The translations under genes were made by a program, and so were the position numbers. From assembly GCA_017442855.1 (NCBI GenBank), contig JAFSPM010000037.1, positions 62,001-126,000 of the forward strand: 64,000 nt of DNA, read 5' to 3'. The DNA comes from Bacteroidaceae bacterium (GTDB taxonomy: Bacteria; Bacteroidota; Bacteroidia; Bacteroidales; Bacteroidaceae). Below are positions 52,663-61,797 of this stretch, in pieces. Numbering within the stretch: position 1 is the first letter of the stretch; each line of letters begins with the position of its first letter. The notes under the pieces are model-generated. The model did no database searches and was not told the DNA's origin. It saw only the letters and a list, made by a program, of their open reading frames with translations.

Positions 52663-55650
52663 TTATTCAGTAGGCCTGCGTCCACCGCCAAAGCCACCGC
52701 CACCTCGGTTACCTCCACCAGCAGGAGGGCCTTGGAAGCCACCACCGCCAGGACGGCCACCACCAAAGCCACCAGGAGGCATTTCACCTTCTGGCATGTT
52801 GCCCGGTCCACGTCTCTGTTGACGAGCATTTTTGCCGCCAAAGATGTTCAGACGGTAGATAAAGTGTACCATCACATAACTGTTGATAGCATTGTATTGA
52901 TTCACAGAACGCCCGTTTGCCGTCAGTGAGCGCATAATCGTGCTTTGCTTCTTCAATATATCATACGCCTCTACACTGAGGGAAGCAGCTCCCTTAAACA
53001 ATGACTGTGAAATCTGTGCATTCCATATTAACTCATCACGGTTCATACTCTTATCACTATAACCTCTACGAGCTTGGTTAGTGATATTGGTCGAAATTGT
53101 CATGTTCCAAGGCAGAATAATCTGTGTATTTGCGCCATATGAAAAGGTAAAAGGTTCTTGATTATTCTGTGTATTCAACTTGTTTCGCTCAACGCTGTAA
53201 TTGATGGCACCATTGATACCAAATTCAAACCAGTCATTACGGTAAGCGCCATTCACTCGTTCTCCTAAAGTCAGGTTTGTTGTAGTATTCTTTTGCTCAA
53301 TGTGTGTCTTACTGTCCGTAAGATAGCCGACATTGTTGGTATAGTTTACCTGAGTGACTGTATTGATGGTATATTTCTGGTTCTTCAACGCGGTATTGTA
53401 ATTAAACATACCCATTACATTCCAGTTACCATTGATATTTTTCGGCATAGAGGTCCATCCACCAGTCTTTTCATTATAAGTACGACTATTACTGATACTA
53501 TTCTGTGAAGCATTAAAGAATGCATTAGCAGAAATGCCTCGTTGTCGCTCTGCGTCATATGTATTATAGAACAACGTAATAGTATGGGTGAATGAAGGCT
53601 TCAATCCAGGATTACCCACACGCACATTCAATGGATTGGTATAGTCGGTGATAGGTAGCAAGTTCTCCATACTTGGCTGTGAGCTTCTGCCTCGATACTG
53701 GAATCGCAGTTGACTAACCTTTGAGAAACGATATCTGAAATCCACATTTGGTGCAAAGTTAAACACGTTGCGAGTGGTATCAATCATATAGTCGCCTCGT
53801 TTGTAGGAAAGCACCGTATGCTGTGGCTGCAAGTTAATACCGGCACTCAATTGGTATTTCTCACGATTGAAGCGTAAGGTTATTGATGCATCGTGACTAT
53901 AGGTGCGATATTCTGCATATTTACTTAAGCTGTCAACTTCAGCATTCAGATAGCCATTTGGCAGGTTATCACCTAACCTCCATGTAAAATCATTCAAATT
54001 ATAGGTCTTACGATCATTCTTGTTCAGACCATACTGAAACTCATAGCTGAACTGCAGGAATGTGCTCTTTCCAAGTGGCTCACTATAAGTCATCTGTGCA
54101 GAATAAGTGGTATTCTTAGTAGGCGATGCAATAAATTCATTGCGAATCAGCGTCGAGTCACCTCCTAACTGACTTACCAATTGGTAATAACGAGTCAATG
54201 ATTGTGTATATTGGTCGTTATCATTATCTCCGTAGCGGAATTGTCCTCTAAAAGTAATATTCCTGCCATTATCACTCAACTTACGGTTTATCTGCAAAGA
54301 ACTATTTACAGAGAACGAGTTCTGCTTAGTCAAACTAGCACTTTCTGTCAAATTCCTACGTATAGCCTTCAAGGGGTCTGTATCAGGTAATATATCAAAG
54401 CTCAGATAGTCATTGGGGTTATCCACCAACTCATAAGGATCACTGCCAAAGGTGCCCGACTGCGAATCAGAACTGTTGTTGGTCTTGCCCCAGGAGACAG
54501 TAGGTCGTAACAAAATATCTGTCATCTTGTTGGGTTTCCACTCTATACGCATATTAGCGTTCCATTGATGGTTTTTATTCCGATTCATCGAGTTGGAGTT
54601 CATAAAAGAGCTGGTTCCGTCAACCAGGAAATTTTCCTGTGAACCAATGTTCTTAACATCATTGTCACGCCAGTTATACCTTATGCTACCTCCTAATTCC
54701 AACTTGTCTGTCTCAGTAGCAAAACTCATTCCAAAAGTCTTAGTGGCCGTCAAACCATTATTACGACCAAAGCGTATGCCGCCACCGCCGCCACCACCAG
54801 AGAAGCCCTGATCGTTCACATTATTGGCACCTCCCATAAACGTCAGCTGGGTAGAACCTCTAAAATAATTCAACATTGCACGACTAGTATATCGTTTCTC
54901 GGTACCAGCACCTAAATCAATGTTACCAAACAAACCTTGGTTCATATTCTTCTTCACCGTCAAGTCAAGCACCGTCTCCTCTTCACCATCATCAATTCCT
55001 GTAACACGAGCCATATCCGACTGTCGGTCGTATGTCTTCAGATTTTCTACCATATCTACAGGCAAATTCTTGAGGCCAGTCTGCACATCGCCTCCAAAGA
55101 ATTCCTTACCATTCACCATCAACTTCTTGATGTCCTTGCCGTTTATCTTGATATTGCCTTCATCATCCACCTCTGCTCCTGGCAGTTTCTTCACAAGTTC
55201 CTCCAACATCGCGCCTTCTGGCGTACGATAGGCACTGGCATTATATAATAAGGTGTCCTCCACCACCTGCACTTGTGCAGCCATAGCCGTAACAATAGCC
55301 TCTCGCAATGCAATGGCATCCAACTCCAACTTCTTGGTACCCACATTTACATTGGTACGTTGGTTGGTCAATGTGAGTTGCTCTAAGATATTCTTGTAGC
55401 CAATGAAGGATATCTTCATTACATATTTACCAGCGGCCACTTTGGGTAACTCAAACGAACCATCATCTAACGAAGCGGCACCATTAACATATGTACTATC
55501 TGGCAGAGAAAGCATCTGAATAGTTGCCTGTACCACTGGTTCGCTCGAATCCTTGTCAATTACCTTACCTCTTACTGTAATGTTTCTTGTCTGTGCGGCG
55601 GCAGATACCACCAACATTAACATGAATAAACAGAATAATAGCTTTTTCAT
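52663..55650 (-). CDS. TonB-dependent-receptor-like outer-membrane beta-barrel protein
   Basis: The 995-residue protein has a signal peptide (LLFCLFMLMLVVSAAAQ), a carboxypeptidase-regulatory-like domain (ITVRGKVIDKDSSEPVVQAT), a plug-like region (KKLPGAEVDDEGNIKINGK, FFGGDVQTGLKNLPVDMVENL), and a long beta-barrel rich in aromatic strand ends. The plug is not the SusC type and no SusD follows. The last 55 residues are a proline/glycine-rich tail (GGGGFQGPPAGGGNRGGGG). Such proteins take up or export unknown ligands. The promoter TATCTTTG lies about 105 bases upstream. Confidence 0.9.
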   Translation of the reverse strand: MKKLLFCLFMLMLVVSAAAQTRNITVRGKVIDKDSSEPVVQATIQMLSLPDSTYVNGAASLDDGSFELPKVAAGKYVMKISFIGYKNILEQLTLTNQRTNVNVGTKKLELDAIALREAIVTAMAAQVQVVEDTLLYNASAYRTPEGAMLEELVKKLPGAEVDDEGNIKINGKDIKKLMVNGKEFFGGDVQTGLKNLPVDMVENLKTYDRQSDMARVTGIDDGEEETVLDLTVKKNMNQGLFGNIDLGAGTEKRYTSRAMLNYFRGSTQLTFMGGANNVNDQGFSGGGGGGGIRFGRNNGLTATKTFGMSFATETDKLELGGSIRYNWRDNDVKNIGSQENFLVDGTSSFMNSNSMNRNKNHQWNANMRIEWKPNKMTDILLRPTVSWGKTNNSSDSQSGTFGSDPYELVDNPNDYLSFDILPDTDPLKAIRRNLTESASLTKQNSFSVNSSLQINRKLSDNGRNITFRGQFRYGDNDNDQYTQSLTRYYQLVSQLGGDSTLIRNEFIASPTKNTTYSAQMTYSEPLGKSTFLQFSYEFQYGLNKNDRKTYNLNDFTWRLGDNLPNGYLNAEVDSLSKYAEYRTYSHDASITLRFNREKYQLSAGINLQPQHTVLSYKRGDYMIDTTRNVFNFAPNVDFRYRFSKVSQLRFQYRGRSSQPSMENLLPITDYTNPLNVRVGNPGLKPSFTHTITLFYNTYDAERQRGISANAFFNASQNSISNSRTYNEKTGGWTSMPKNINGNWNVMGMFNYNTALKNQKYTINTVTQVNYTNNVGYLTDSKTHIEQKNTTTNLTLGERVNGAYRNDWFEFGINGAINYSVERNKLNTQNNQEPFTFSYGANTQIILPWNMTISTNITNQARRGYSDKSMNRDELIWNAQISQSLFKGAASLSVEAYDILKKQSTIMRSLTANGRSVNQYNAINSYVMVHFIYRLNIFGGKNARQQRRGPGNMPEGEMPPGGFGGGRPGGGGFQGPPAGGGNRGGGGFGGGRRPTE

Positions 55651-55754
55651 TAATGTACTACAATTGTTATTAAACTTGGCTTTATGACATCAGATTGCAA
55701 TTCTAGTTTAATAACACCATTCAACTTTTAAAATTATTTAAGTTTTTCCGTTCA

Positions 55755-55790
55755 CAAAGATACACCTTTTATGGATTAATTATATCTTTG
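55755..55790. promoter_or_regulatory. Divergent promoter pair (outer-membrane barrel and aroB)
   Basis: Minus-strand TATCTTTG at 55755-55762 and plus-strand TATCTTTG at 55783-55790 are 20 bp apart. The aroB ATG at 55821 is 30 bases downstream of the plus element, which excludes an in-frame TTG at 55788 as start. Confidence 0.75.
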
Positions 55791-55820
55791 CAATCTAAAA
55801 ATATCATAAAACCATTGATT

Positions 55821-56882
55821 ATGGACGATACAGGAGTCATTCTTTGCCAAAATTTCTTGGATGAGCTTTCCGAAGCAATCACCCTATGTGCACCTGACCA
55901 GCTGTTTGTGCTTACTGATGAAAACACACACGAAATGTGTTTGCCTCTACTACATGAAATAGATGCATTGACCCAAGCGCATCATATAATGATAGGTGCA
56001 GGTGATGTTTACAAGAACTTAAAAACATTGTCAAACGTTTGGCAAGCATTGAGCGATCAAAGCGCTACGCGTCATTCACTCCTGATTTGTTTAGGAGGAG
56101 GTATGGTAACCGATTTAGGAGGTTTTGCAGCTTCTACCTTTAAGCGGGGAATAAAGTATATTAACATCCCTACCACGCTTTTGGCAATGGTAGATGCTGC
56201 AGTTGGAGGGAAGACGGCCATCAACTTCAATGGTTTGAAAAATGAGATAGGTGTCTTTCAGCCTGCTTTCAGAGTGCTACTTGAAACCGAGTTTCTGCAC
56301 ACACTCGATGCCCATAATCTATTATCAGGCTATGCAGAGATGCTGAAACATGGCCTTATAAGCAACTACGATACTCTTAATGAACTACTGGCTTTTGATC
56401 TTGCTAACACCAACTATAACCAACTCAAGCAATTAGTAGGGAAATCAGTAAGTGTAAAAGAAATTATTGTAAAGAAAGATCCTAAAGAACAAGGACTTCG
56501 TAAGTCATTAAACTTAGGCCATACCATAGGCCATGCTTTCGAGTCGCTAGCTTTGAATCAACAACGACCCGTCTTGCACGGATATGCTGTAGCTTGGGGA
56601 TTGATATGTGAGCTTTATCTATCACATGTGAGTGTAGGATTTCCACGTGATGTGATGCGACGTGTTATTCATTTTATTCATGAAAACTATGGCTCTTTTA
56701 TCTTCACATGTGATGACTATGAGCTACTCTACAAATTAATGCTACATGACAAGAAAAACAAGGGGGGAATTATCAACTTCTCCTTATTAACTGATGTTGG
56801 AGAACTATGTCTTGACCAAACGGCTACACAGAGTCTCATCTACGAAACACTCGATTTTTTTCGCGAGAGTATGGGAATATAA
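55821..56882 (+). CDS. aroB: 3-dehydroquinate synthase
   Basis: AroB converts DAHP to 3-dehydroquinate in the shikimate pathway, using NAD and a divalent metal. The 353-residue protein has LLICLGGGMVTDLGGFAAST, the substrate block INIPTTLLAMVDAAVGGKTAINF, and the metal site LNLGHTIGHAFES with the later ligand HGYAVAWG. It is shifted from many homologues by a short N-terminus but nothing essential is missing. A terminator hairpin follows 6 bases after the stop. Confidence 0.95.
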   Translation: MDDTGVILCQNFLDELSEAITLCAPDQLFVLTDENTHEMCLPLLHEIDALTQAHHIMIGAGDVYKNLKTLSNVWQALSDQSATRHSLLICLGGGMVTDLGGFAASTFKRGIKYINIPTTLLAMVDAAVGGKTAINFNGLKNEIGVFQPAFRVLLETEFLHTLDAHNLLSGYAEMLKHGLISNYDTLNELLAFDLANTNYNQLKQLVGKSVSVKEIIVKKDPKEQGLRKSLNLGHTIGHAFESLALNQQRPVLHGYAVAWGLICELYLSHVSVGFPRDVMRRVIHFIHENYGSFIFTCDDYELLYKLMLHDKKNKGGIINFSLLTDVGELCLDQTATQSLIYETLDFFRESMGI

Positions 56883-56888
56883 AAAAAA

Positions 56889-56917
56889 GAGTCCTCCAAA
56901 TCAATGATTTAGAGGAC
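56889..56917. terminator. Bidirectional terminator hairpin
   Basis: AGTCCTC pairs with GAGGACT, and AAATCA with TGATTT inside, separated by a single mismatch. The left flank is A-rich and the right flank T-rich, so it can end aroB and the opposed tRNA transcript. Confidence 0.8.
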
Positions 56918-56924
56918 TTTCTTG

Positions 56925-56996
56925 TAGTGGAGCGGGGATTCGAACCCCGATTACATGCGTGAGAGGCATGTGTCCTAGCCCTTAGACGATTCCACC
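56925..56996 (-). tRNA. tRNA-Glu (anticodon CTC)
   Basis: The reverse strand has the D arm GTCTAAGGGCTAGGAC, anticodon stem CATGC/GCATG with loop CTCTCAC giving CTC, and T arm CGGGG-TTCGAAT-CCCCG. The acceptor stem has G1 opposite U72 and an apparent A7/C66 mismatch. CCA is not encoded. It follows tRNA-Lys in the same transcript. Confidence 0.85.
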
Positions 56997-57025
56997 ATTT
57001 CAAATTAAGAATAGATATTTCTTTG

Positions 57026-57098
57026 TACACCCTCAGGGGCTCGAACCCTGGACACCCTGATTAAGAGTCAGGTGCTCTACCAACTGAGCTAAGGGTGC
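57026..57098 (-). tRNA. tRNA-Lys (anticodon CTT)
   Basis: The reverse strand gives a cloverleaf with D arm TAGCTCAGTTGGTAGAGCA, anticodon loop CTCTTAA (CTT), T arm CAGGG-TTCGAGC-CCCTG and acceptor GCACCCT/AGGGTGT. CCA is not encoded. Confidence 0.92.
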
Positions 57099-57118
57099 AT
57101 CACTCTTAATTGCGGTTG

Positions 57119-57126
57119 CAAAGGTA
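57119..57126 (-). promoter_or_regulatory. -7 promoter element for tRNA-Lys and tRNA-Glu
   Basis: TACCTTTG on the minus strand matches TAnnTTTG and lies 20 bases upstream of the tRNA-Lys 5' end. Confidence 0.7.
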
Positions 57127-57187
57127 TGAGTTTTTTTGTTATCTACAAAACTTTCCTTTGTTTTTTTTCACCATTTACTAAAAAAGA

Positions 57188-57991
57188 TTATTCAAAGGTA
57201 TATAGCTCAGAAGGCATAGAGCGCTTTAATGCACAAAGTTCTACATCTTTACCAACAATAATGCCAACATCCTTTAAACGGAACTCCACTGTTTTATAAG
57301 CTAAATCTGGATGGTTGTTATCCTTACTTAAATGACAAAGCCAAATATAATGCAGATGTGGTTGCCAATGGGTAGCAAGGAATTCAGCCGTATCGGCATT
57401 ACACATATGACCCGTACAACTTGCTATACGATCTTTCAAATAAGGGGGATAAGGTCCCATCTTCAGCATCTCAGCATCATAGTTTGCCTCAATCACAAGG
57501 TAATTAGCTTTAAGTATATATTTCTCAACCGTAGGAGTAATCTGCCCCAAATCAGTAATGAAGCAAAATGTCTTACCATCGGCTTCTATGCAGTAACCAA
57601 CATTATCAGTACCATCGTGAGGCACTTCAAAGGATTCAATGGTAAAATCACGAATTGTTAAAGGTTGGTATTTCTCCAGTTTTTTTGCACTTATGCCTAA
57701 TTTCTGGGTCATACAATAGCTCCTGTTTATACCCACATGCGTCAGGGAAGTAGCAAAAATCGGCAAAAACAAGTTTTCACCAAGCACACCTACTGATTTA
57801 ATATGGTCTGCATGGTCGTGAGTGATAAAAACGGCCACAATATGCTCCATAGGAATACCCACCTCTTTCAATCTTTTTTTGATAGTGCGTATACCTATAC
57901 CTGCATCGATAAGAATCCCATAAGTATCAGTGCCAAGATAATAGCAATTGCCACTGCTTCCACTAGCAAGACTCATGAACCTTATTTTCAT
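57188..57991 (-). CDS. Metallo-beta-lactamase-fold hydrolase (YycJ/WalJ-like)
   Basis: The 267-residue protein starts MKIRFMSLASGSSGNCYYLG, a pattern shared with YycJ/WalJ, and has the metal motif FITHDHADHIKSVG. CFITDLGQITPTVEKYI and IEANYDAEMLKMGPYP follow, then HMCNADTAEFL. WalJ-type enzymes are thought to act as 5'-3' DNA exonucleases linked to replication or repair; the substrate cannot be read here. A second ATG lies one codon upstream at 57994. Confidence 0.88.
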   Translation of the reverse strand: MKIRFMSLASGSSGNCYYLGTDTYGILIDAGIGIRTIKKRLKEVGIPMEHIVAVFITHDHADHIKSVGVLGENLFLPIFATSLTHVGINRSYCMTQKLGISAKKLEKYQPLTIRDFTIESFEVPHDGTDNVGYCIEADGKTFCFITDLGQITPTVEKYILKANYLVIEANYDAEMLKMGPYPPYLKDRIASCTGHMCNADTAEFLATHWQPHLHYIWLCHLSKDNNHPDLAYKTVEFRLKDVGIIVGKDVELCALKRSMPSELYTFE

Positions 57992-58020
57992 CACCTTTCT
58001 TTTTTCTCACGTAATTCAAT

Positions 58021-58257
58021 AAAAGCAGGTATCTTAACATAAAGACACCTGCCTAATATAAGGAAGCCGCATTGAGTATTAGATGAAGATGAAACTCCGA
58101 ATGACATGTTTTGAGAGCCCAATTCCTTTGTAATCCACCGACTCTAAGTTACCCTTACGGGCGTGGCCCGCCATTGGAATGTGGAGCTTGTCTCGGTATT
58201 TCTTTATAATTTGATGAGTTTCCCGATCGCATCAATGCGGCTTGTGTTCCCATCATC
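58021..58257 (-). ncRNA. ssrS: 6S-like RNA (Bacteroidales-1 type), with its own promoter and terminator
   Basis: The minus strand holds an independent RNA unit: promoter TATATTTG at 58264-58271, a body closed by a perfect 12-bp pairing (AAGCCGCATTGA from 58232-58243 with TCAATGCGGCTT from 58064-58075), and a terminator hairpin with T tract at 58021-58052. Inside, GAAACTC pairs with GAGTTTC, GAGA with TCTC and ATTCC with GGAAT, making a long rod with internal loops, and a small hairpin GGGC-CAC-GCCC lies near the apex. The place directly downstream of rplT is where the Bacteroidales-1 RNA family is reported, and that family is regarded as the 6S RNA of Bacteroidales. The identity rests on position and fold, not on a covariance search. 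Confidence 0.72.
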
Positions 58258-58263
58258 TGTTTA

Positions 58264-58271
58264 CAAATATA
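58264..58271 (-). promoter_or_regulatory. -7 promoter element of the 6S-like RNA
   Basis: TATATTTG on the minus strand matches TAnnTTTG and lies 20 bases ahead of the 12-bp closing stem. Confidence 0.72.
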
Positions 58272-58340
58272 AAACATTGAGAATTAATATGCAAGTAAAC
58301 AGAGAAAAATATTTACTTTCGTCCCTTCTCGGTAGGATTT

Positions 58341-58377
58341 ATAAAAACAATGGCAAGCTCTTTTTAGAGCTTGCCAT
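58341..58377 (-). terminator. Terminator of the infC-rpmI-rplT transcript
   Basis: ATGGCAAGCTC and GAGCTTGCCAT form an 11-bp stem around a 6-base loop, followed on the minus strand by a T-rich run (TGTTTTTAT). Confidence 0.9.
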
Positions 58378-58406
58378 GATAACCCAATATTCTTTATTAC
58401 AGCTGG

Positions 58407-58757
58407 TTAAGCTGCCTTTGCTTTTGCAACAATAGCCTTGAATGCCTCTGGATGGTAAACTGCTAAGTCTGCCAATACCTTGCGGTTGATTTCAATACCA
58501 GCCTTATGCAAAGCGCCCATCAGTTTTGAATAAGACAGACCTTCCAAACGAGCGGCAGCATTGATACGCTGAATCCACAATGCACGGAAGTTACGCTTAT
58601 TGGCCTTACGGTCGCGATATGCATACAACAAACCTTTTTCCCAAGTATTCTTGGCAACGGTCCATACGTTCTTTCTTGCACCAAAGTAACCTCTGGTTAA
58701 TTTCAAAATTTTCTTTCTCTTTGCTCTAGAAGCAACATGATTTACTGATCTTGGCAT
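58407..58757 (-). CDS. rplT: 50S ribosomal protein L20
   Basis: L20 is an assembly protein of the large subunit. The 116-residue product reads [20 protein letters not shown] and [16 protein letters not shown], then [14 protein letters not shown], with the basic N-terminal extension expected of L20. An in-frame ATG at 58787 would add ten residues that do not resemble the family, so the start at 58757 is used. It lies 93 bases after rpmI. Confidence 0.97.
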   Translation of the reverse strand: MPRSVNHVASRAKRKKILKLTRGYFGARKNVWTVAKNTWEKGLLYAYRDRKANKRNFRALWIQRINAAARLEGLSYSKLMGALHKAGIEINRKVLADLAVYHPEAFKAIVAKAKAA

Positions 58758-58850
58758 AGTTTTTTGTTTTTTGAATGTTAGCGCCACAGCTTACTGCTAT
58801 GGTCTTTACGGCTAAAACACTCGGTTAATAACTAATTTTTCTTGCACGAC

Positions 58851-59048
58851 TTATCGGATAGCGAGAAGCTCACGAACCTGACGAACATTTGATGGGTCAA
58901 CGATCGTTGAGTAACACAAATTTCTCTTCTGCTTCTTAGTCTTCTTAGTCAGAATGTGACTATGATAAGCATGCTGTCTCTTAATTTTACCTGTTCCGGT
59001 AAGAACGAATCTTTTTTTAGAACCGGAGTTAGTCTTAATCTTTGGCAT
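58851..59048 (-). CDS. rpmI: 50S ribosomal protein L35
   Basis: The 65-residue basic protein reads [20 protein letters not shown] and then [20 protein letters not shown], typical of L35. It stands between infC and rplT, the usual order. Confidence 0.97.
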   Translation of the reverse strand: MPKIKTNSGSKKRFVLTGTGKIKRQHAYHSHILTKKTKKQKRNLCYSTIVDPSNVRQVRELLAIR

Positions 59049-59103
59049 CTTACTGTTTTAATTTATTAATTAATATATATGGCAACGCACTATACCTACG
59101 GCG

Positions 59104-59721
59104 TTACTCATTTTCTGTTTCTGTGTCTGAAGCAGGAACTGCAGCTGGCTTTTGAGGCTTTGGCTGTGCATTCTTTGCATCAGTATTCTTCTTCTTGATG
59201 ATTTCCTTCTTCGGAGCCAAAACAATGGTCATTTTCTTCTTCTCCAATACAGGCATCATCTCCACCTTAGCATATTCCTCAAGGTCATTGGCGAAACGTA
59301 ACAACAGCACCTCACCTTGCTCCTTGAAGAGTATAGAACGTCCTTTGAAATAGACATAAGCACGAACCTTATTACCATCTTTCAAGAAAGAGATAGCATG
59401 ATTTTTCTTGAAATTGAAATCATGGTCATCGGTCTGTGGACCAAAACGGATTTCCTTTACTTCCGTTTTAACCTGCTTAGCCTTCATCTCCTTCTGGCGT
59501 TTTTTCTGCTGATAGAGGAATTTCGAAAATTCTATCACACGGCATACAGGAGGCTGTGCAGTGGGTGAAATTTCTACCAAATCTGCATCGTGCTCTTCAG
59601 CAATGCGCAAAGCTTGAGCGATAGGATATACTTTCGACTCGATGTTATCACCAACGATACGAACTTCCTTAGCTCTGATTTGGCCGTTTATCCGGTATTG
59701 ATCTTTGTTATCGTCTTTCAT
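59104..59721 (-). CDS. infC: Translation initiation factor IF-3
   Basis: IF-3 binds the 30S subunit and proofreads the start codon. The 205-residue protein has the N-terminal domain [18 protein letters not shown], the linker helix [19 protein letters not shown], and the C-terminal domain [18 protein letters not shown] and [18 protein letters not shown]. It carries a lysine- and asparagine-rich C-terminal tail of about 30 residues seen in Bacteroidetes. The start is an ATG, unlike the ATT start of E. coli infC. It has its own promoter inside the end of thrS. Confidence 0.96.
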   Translation of the reverse strand: MKDDNKDQYRINGQIRAKEVRIVGDNIESKVYPIAQALRIAEEHDADLVEISPTAQPPVCRVIEFSKFLYQQKKRQKEMKAKQVKTEVKEIRFGPQTDDHDFNFKKNHAISFLKDGNKVRAYVYFKGRSILFKEQGEVLLLRFANDLEEYAKVEMMPVLEKKKMTIVLAPKKEIIKKKNTDAKNAQPKPQKPAAVPASDTETENE

Positions 59722-59754
59722 TCAAAAAAACTACTATTTCTAAAAAACGCGGCG

Positions 59755-59762
59755 CAAAGTTA
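59755..59762 (-). promoter_or_regulatory. -7 promoter element for infC-rpmI-rplT
   Basis: TAACTTTG on the minus strand matches TAnnTTTG, 33 bases upstream of the infC start codon and overlapping the thrS stop codon. Confidence 0.7.
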
Positions 59763-61706
59763 CCACTTATTTATCATATTCTGAACTTCTTCGCTAATTT
59801 TTTTAGCAAAATCTTCAAATTTCATGGTTCCTTGGTCGCCAAAGCCCTGCTTTCGTACTGAGACCTCACCATTTTCAGCCTCTTTTTCACCAACAACCAA
59901 CATATATGGTATGCGCTTCATCTCATTGTCGCGAATCTTACGTCCAATTTTCTCGTTACGATCATCCACCAAAGCACGAATGTCGAATTGCTTCAAGTGC
60001 TTTTGTACTTCAGTAGCATAATCATTGAATTTCTCACTGATAGGCAGGATAGCCACTTGATCTGGAGTAAGCCACAATGGGAACTTTCCTGCTGTATGTT
60101 CAATCAGCACAGCAACAAAACGCTCCATAGAGCCAAAAGGAGCACGGTGAATCATCACAGGACGATGCTTGAGGTTGTCTGATCCCGTATATTCCAACTC
60201 AAAACGTTCAGGCAGATTGTAATCCACCTGAATGGTACCCAGCTGCCAACGGCGACCTATAGCATCTTTTACCATGAAATCCAACTTAGGGCCATAGAAG
60301 GCAGCTTCACCATATTCTATCTTTGCAGGCAAGCCCTTTTCCTGGCAAGCCTCAACAATAGCGCGCTCAGCACGTTCCCAGTTTTCATCGGTACCTATAT
60401 ACTTCTCATGGTCATTTGGGTCACGGAGTGAAATCTGTGCCTCAAAGTTCTGGAAATCCATCGATTTGAAAACAATAGAGATGATATCCATTACACGCAA
60501 GAACTCATCTTTCACTTGGTCTGGACGGCAGAAAATATGTGCATCATCCTGTGTGAAACTACGTACACGTGTCAGTCCGTGTAACTCTCCACTCTGCTCA
60601 TAACGGCATACAGTACCAAATTCTGCTATACGTAAAGGCAGGTCTTTGTAAGAGCGCGGACTGTTCTTATACATCATACAGTGATGAGGACAGTTCATTG
60701 GTTTCAGGAAGTACTCCTCACCTTCTTCTGGTGTATGGATAGGCTGGAACGAATCCTTACCATAGTGTGCATAGTGACCAGAAGTGATGTACAGCAACTT
60801 ATTGCCGATTGGTGGAGTAATCACTTCCTGATAGTCATAACGTGCCTGAATACGACGCAAGAATTCTTGTAAACGCAGACGCAAAGCAGCACCCTTAGGC
60901 AACCACATTGGCAAGCCCTTGCCTACCGTCTCAGAGAACATGAACAGATCCATCTCCTTGCCAATCTTACGATGATCACGCTTCTTAGCCTCTTCCAACA
61001 TAACCAGATACTCATCTAACAGTTTTTTCTTTGGGAAAGAAATTCCATAGATACGAGTCATCTGTTCACGATTGGCATCACCACGCCAGAAAGCAGCAGA
61101 AACGCTCGTCAGTTTGATAGCTTTAATGGCACCTGTATTCATCAAGTGTGGGCCACGGCACAAATCGGTAAACGCGCCTTGCGTATAAGTTGAAATGGTA
61201 CCATCCTCAAGATCTTGGTCAATATGCTCGCACTTGTAGAGCTGGCCATCAGCTTTAAACTGCTTCAGGGCATCGGCTTTAGACACCTCACGGCGAACGA
61301 GCTCTTCTTTCTTGGCAGCCAACTCTTGCATCTTCTTTTCAATGGCAGGCAGATCACCTTCTTTGATGACCACACCATCTTTTGGCATCACATCGTAGAA
61401 GAAACCATTTTCTATAGCAGGACCGAATCCAAACTGAATGCCAGGATATAACTCCTGCAACGCTTCTGCCAGCAAATGGGCACTGGTATGCCAGAAGGTA
61501 TGTTTACCTTCCTCATCCTCCCACTTGTAAAGCACCACCTTAGCATCCTCATTGATAGGACGGTTCAAGTCGAAGGTCTCACCATTGACGCCACAAGACA
61601 AAACATCCTGTGCCAAACGAGAGCTGATGCTCTCTGCAATCTGCAAACCGGTAACTCCGCTTTCATACTCACGAACAGAGCCATCGGGAAATGTAATCTT
61701 TATCAT
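59760..61706 (-). CDS. thrS: Threonyl-tRNA synthetase
   Basis: ThrRS charges tRNA-Thr and edits serine. The 648-residue protein has a TGS domain ([20 protein letters not shown]), the editing domain with [16 protein letters not shown] and the later [11 protein letters not shown], class II motifs including [10 protein letters not shown] and [10 protein letters not shown], and an anticodon-binding end ([18 protein letters not shown]). No long structured leader is seen: the promoter at 61741 leaves only about 28 bases, so a T-box or translational operator is unlikely. Confidence 0.97.
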   Translation of the reverse strand: MIKITFPDGSVREYESGVTGLQIAESISSRLAQDVLSCGVNGETFDLNRPINEDAKVVLYKWEDEEGKHTFWHTSAHLLAEALQELYPGIQFGFGPAIENGFFYDVMPKDGVVIKEGDLPAIEKKMQELAAKKEELVRREVSKADALKQFKADGQLYKCEHIDQDLEDGTISTYTQGAFTDLCRGPHLMNTGAIKAIKLTSVSAAFWRGDANREQMTRIYGISFPKKKLLDEYLVMLEEAKKRDHRKIGKEMDLFMFSETVGKGLPMWLPKGAALRLRLQEFLRRIQARYDYQEVITPPIGNKLLYITSGHYAHYGKDSFQPIHTPEEGEEYFLKPMNCPHHCMMYKNSPRSYKDLPLRIAEFGTVCRYEQSGELHGLTRVRSFTQDDAHIFCRPDQVKDEFLRVMDIISIVFKSMDFQNFEAQISLRDPNDHEKYIGTDENWERAERAIVEACQEKGLPAKIEYGEAAFYGPKLDFMVKDAIGRRWQLGTIQVDYNLPERFELEYTGSDNLKHRPVMIHRAPFGSMERFVAVLIEHTAGKFPLWLTPDQVAILPISEKFNDYATEVQKHLKQFDIRALVDDRNEKIGRKIRDNEMKRIPYMLVVGEKEAENGEVSVRKQGFGDQGTMKFEDFAKKISEEVQNMINKW

Positions 61707-61740
61707 AGTTCAAAACTCTTTTATTCACGCAATTGAGATG

Positions 61741-61748
61741 CAAAGTTA
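61741..61748 (-). promoter_or_regulatory. -7 promoter element for thrS
   Basis: TAACTTTG on the minus strand matches TAnnTTTG and lies 34 bases upstream of the thrS start codon. Confidence 0.72.
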
Positions 61749-61797
61749 CAAAAAATCGAGAGCAGAACAAAATAAGCAGCTTATTTTTATTTCAAAA

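Noticed and set aside
52662..52841. Long N-terminal extension of cardiolipin synthase
   Set aside because: The 60 extra codons are an antiframe reading of the glycine-rich end of the preceding gene; the normal N-terminus MIEWSEIV starts right after that gene stops.
61707..61797. T-box or structured leader for thrS
   Set aside because: The promoter at 61741 leaves a leader of roughly 28 bases, too short for either.
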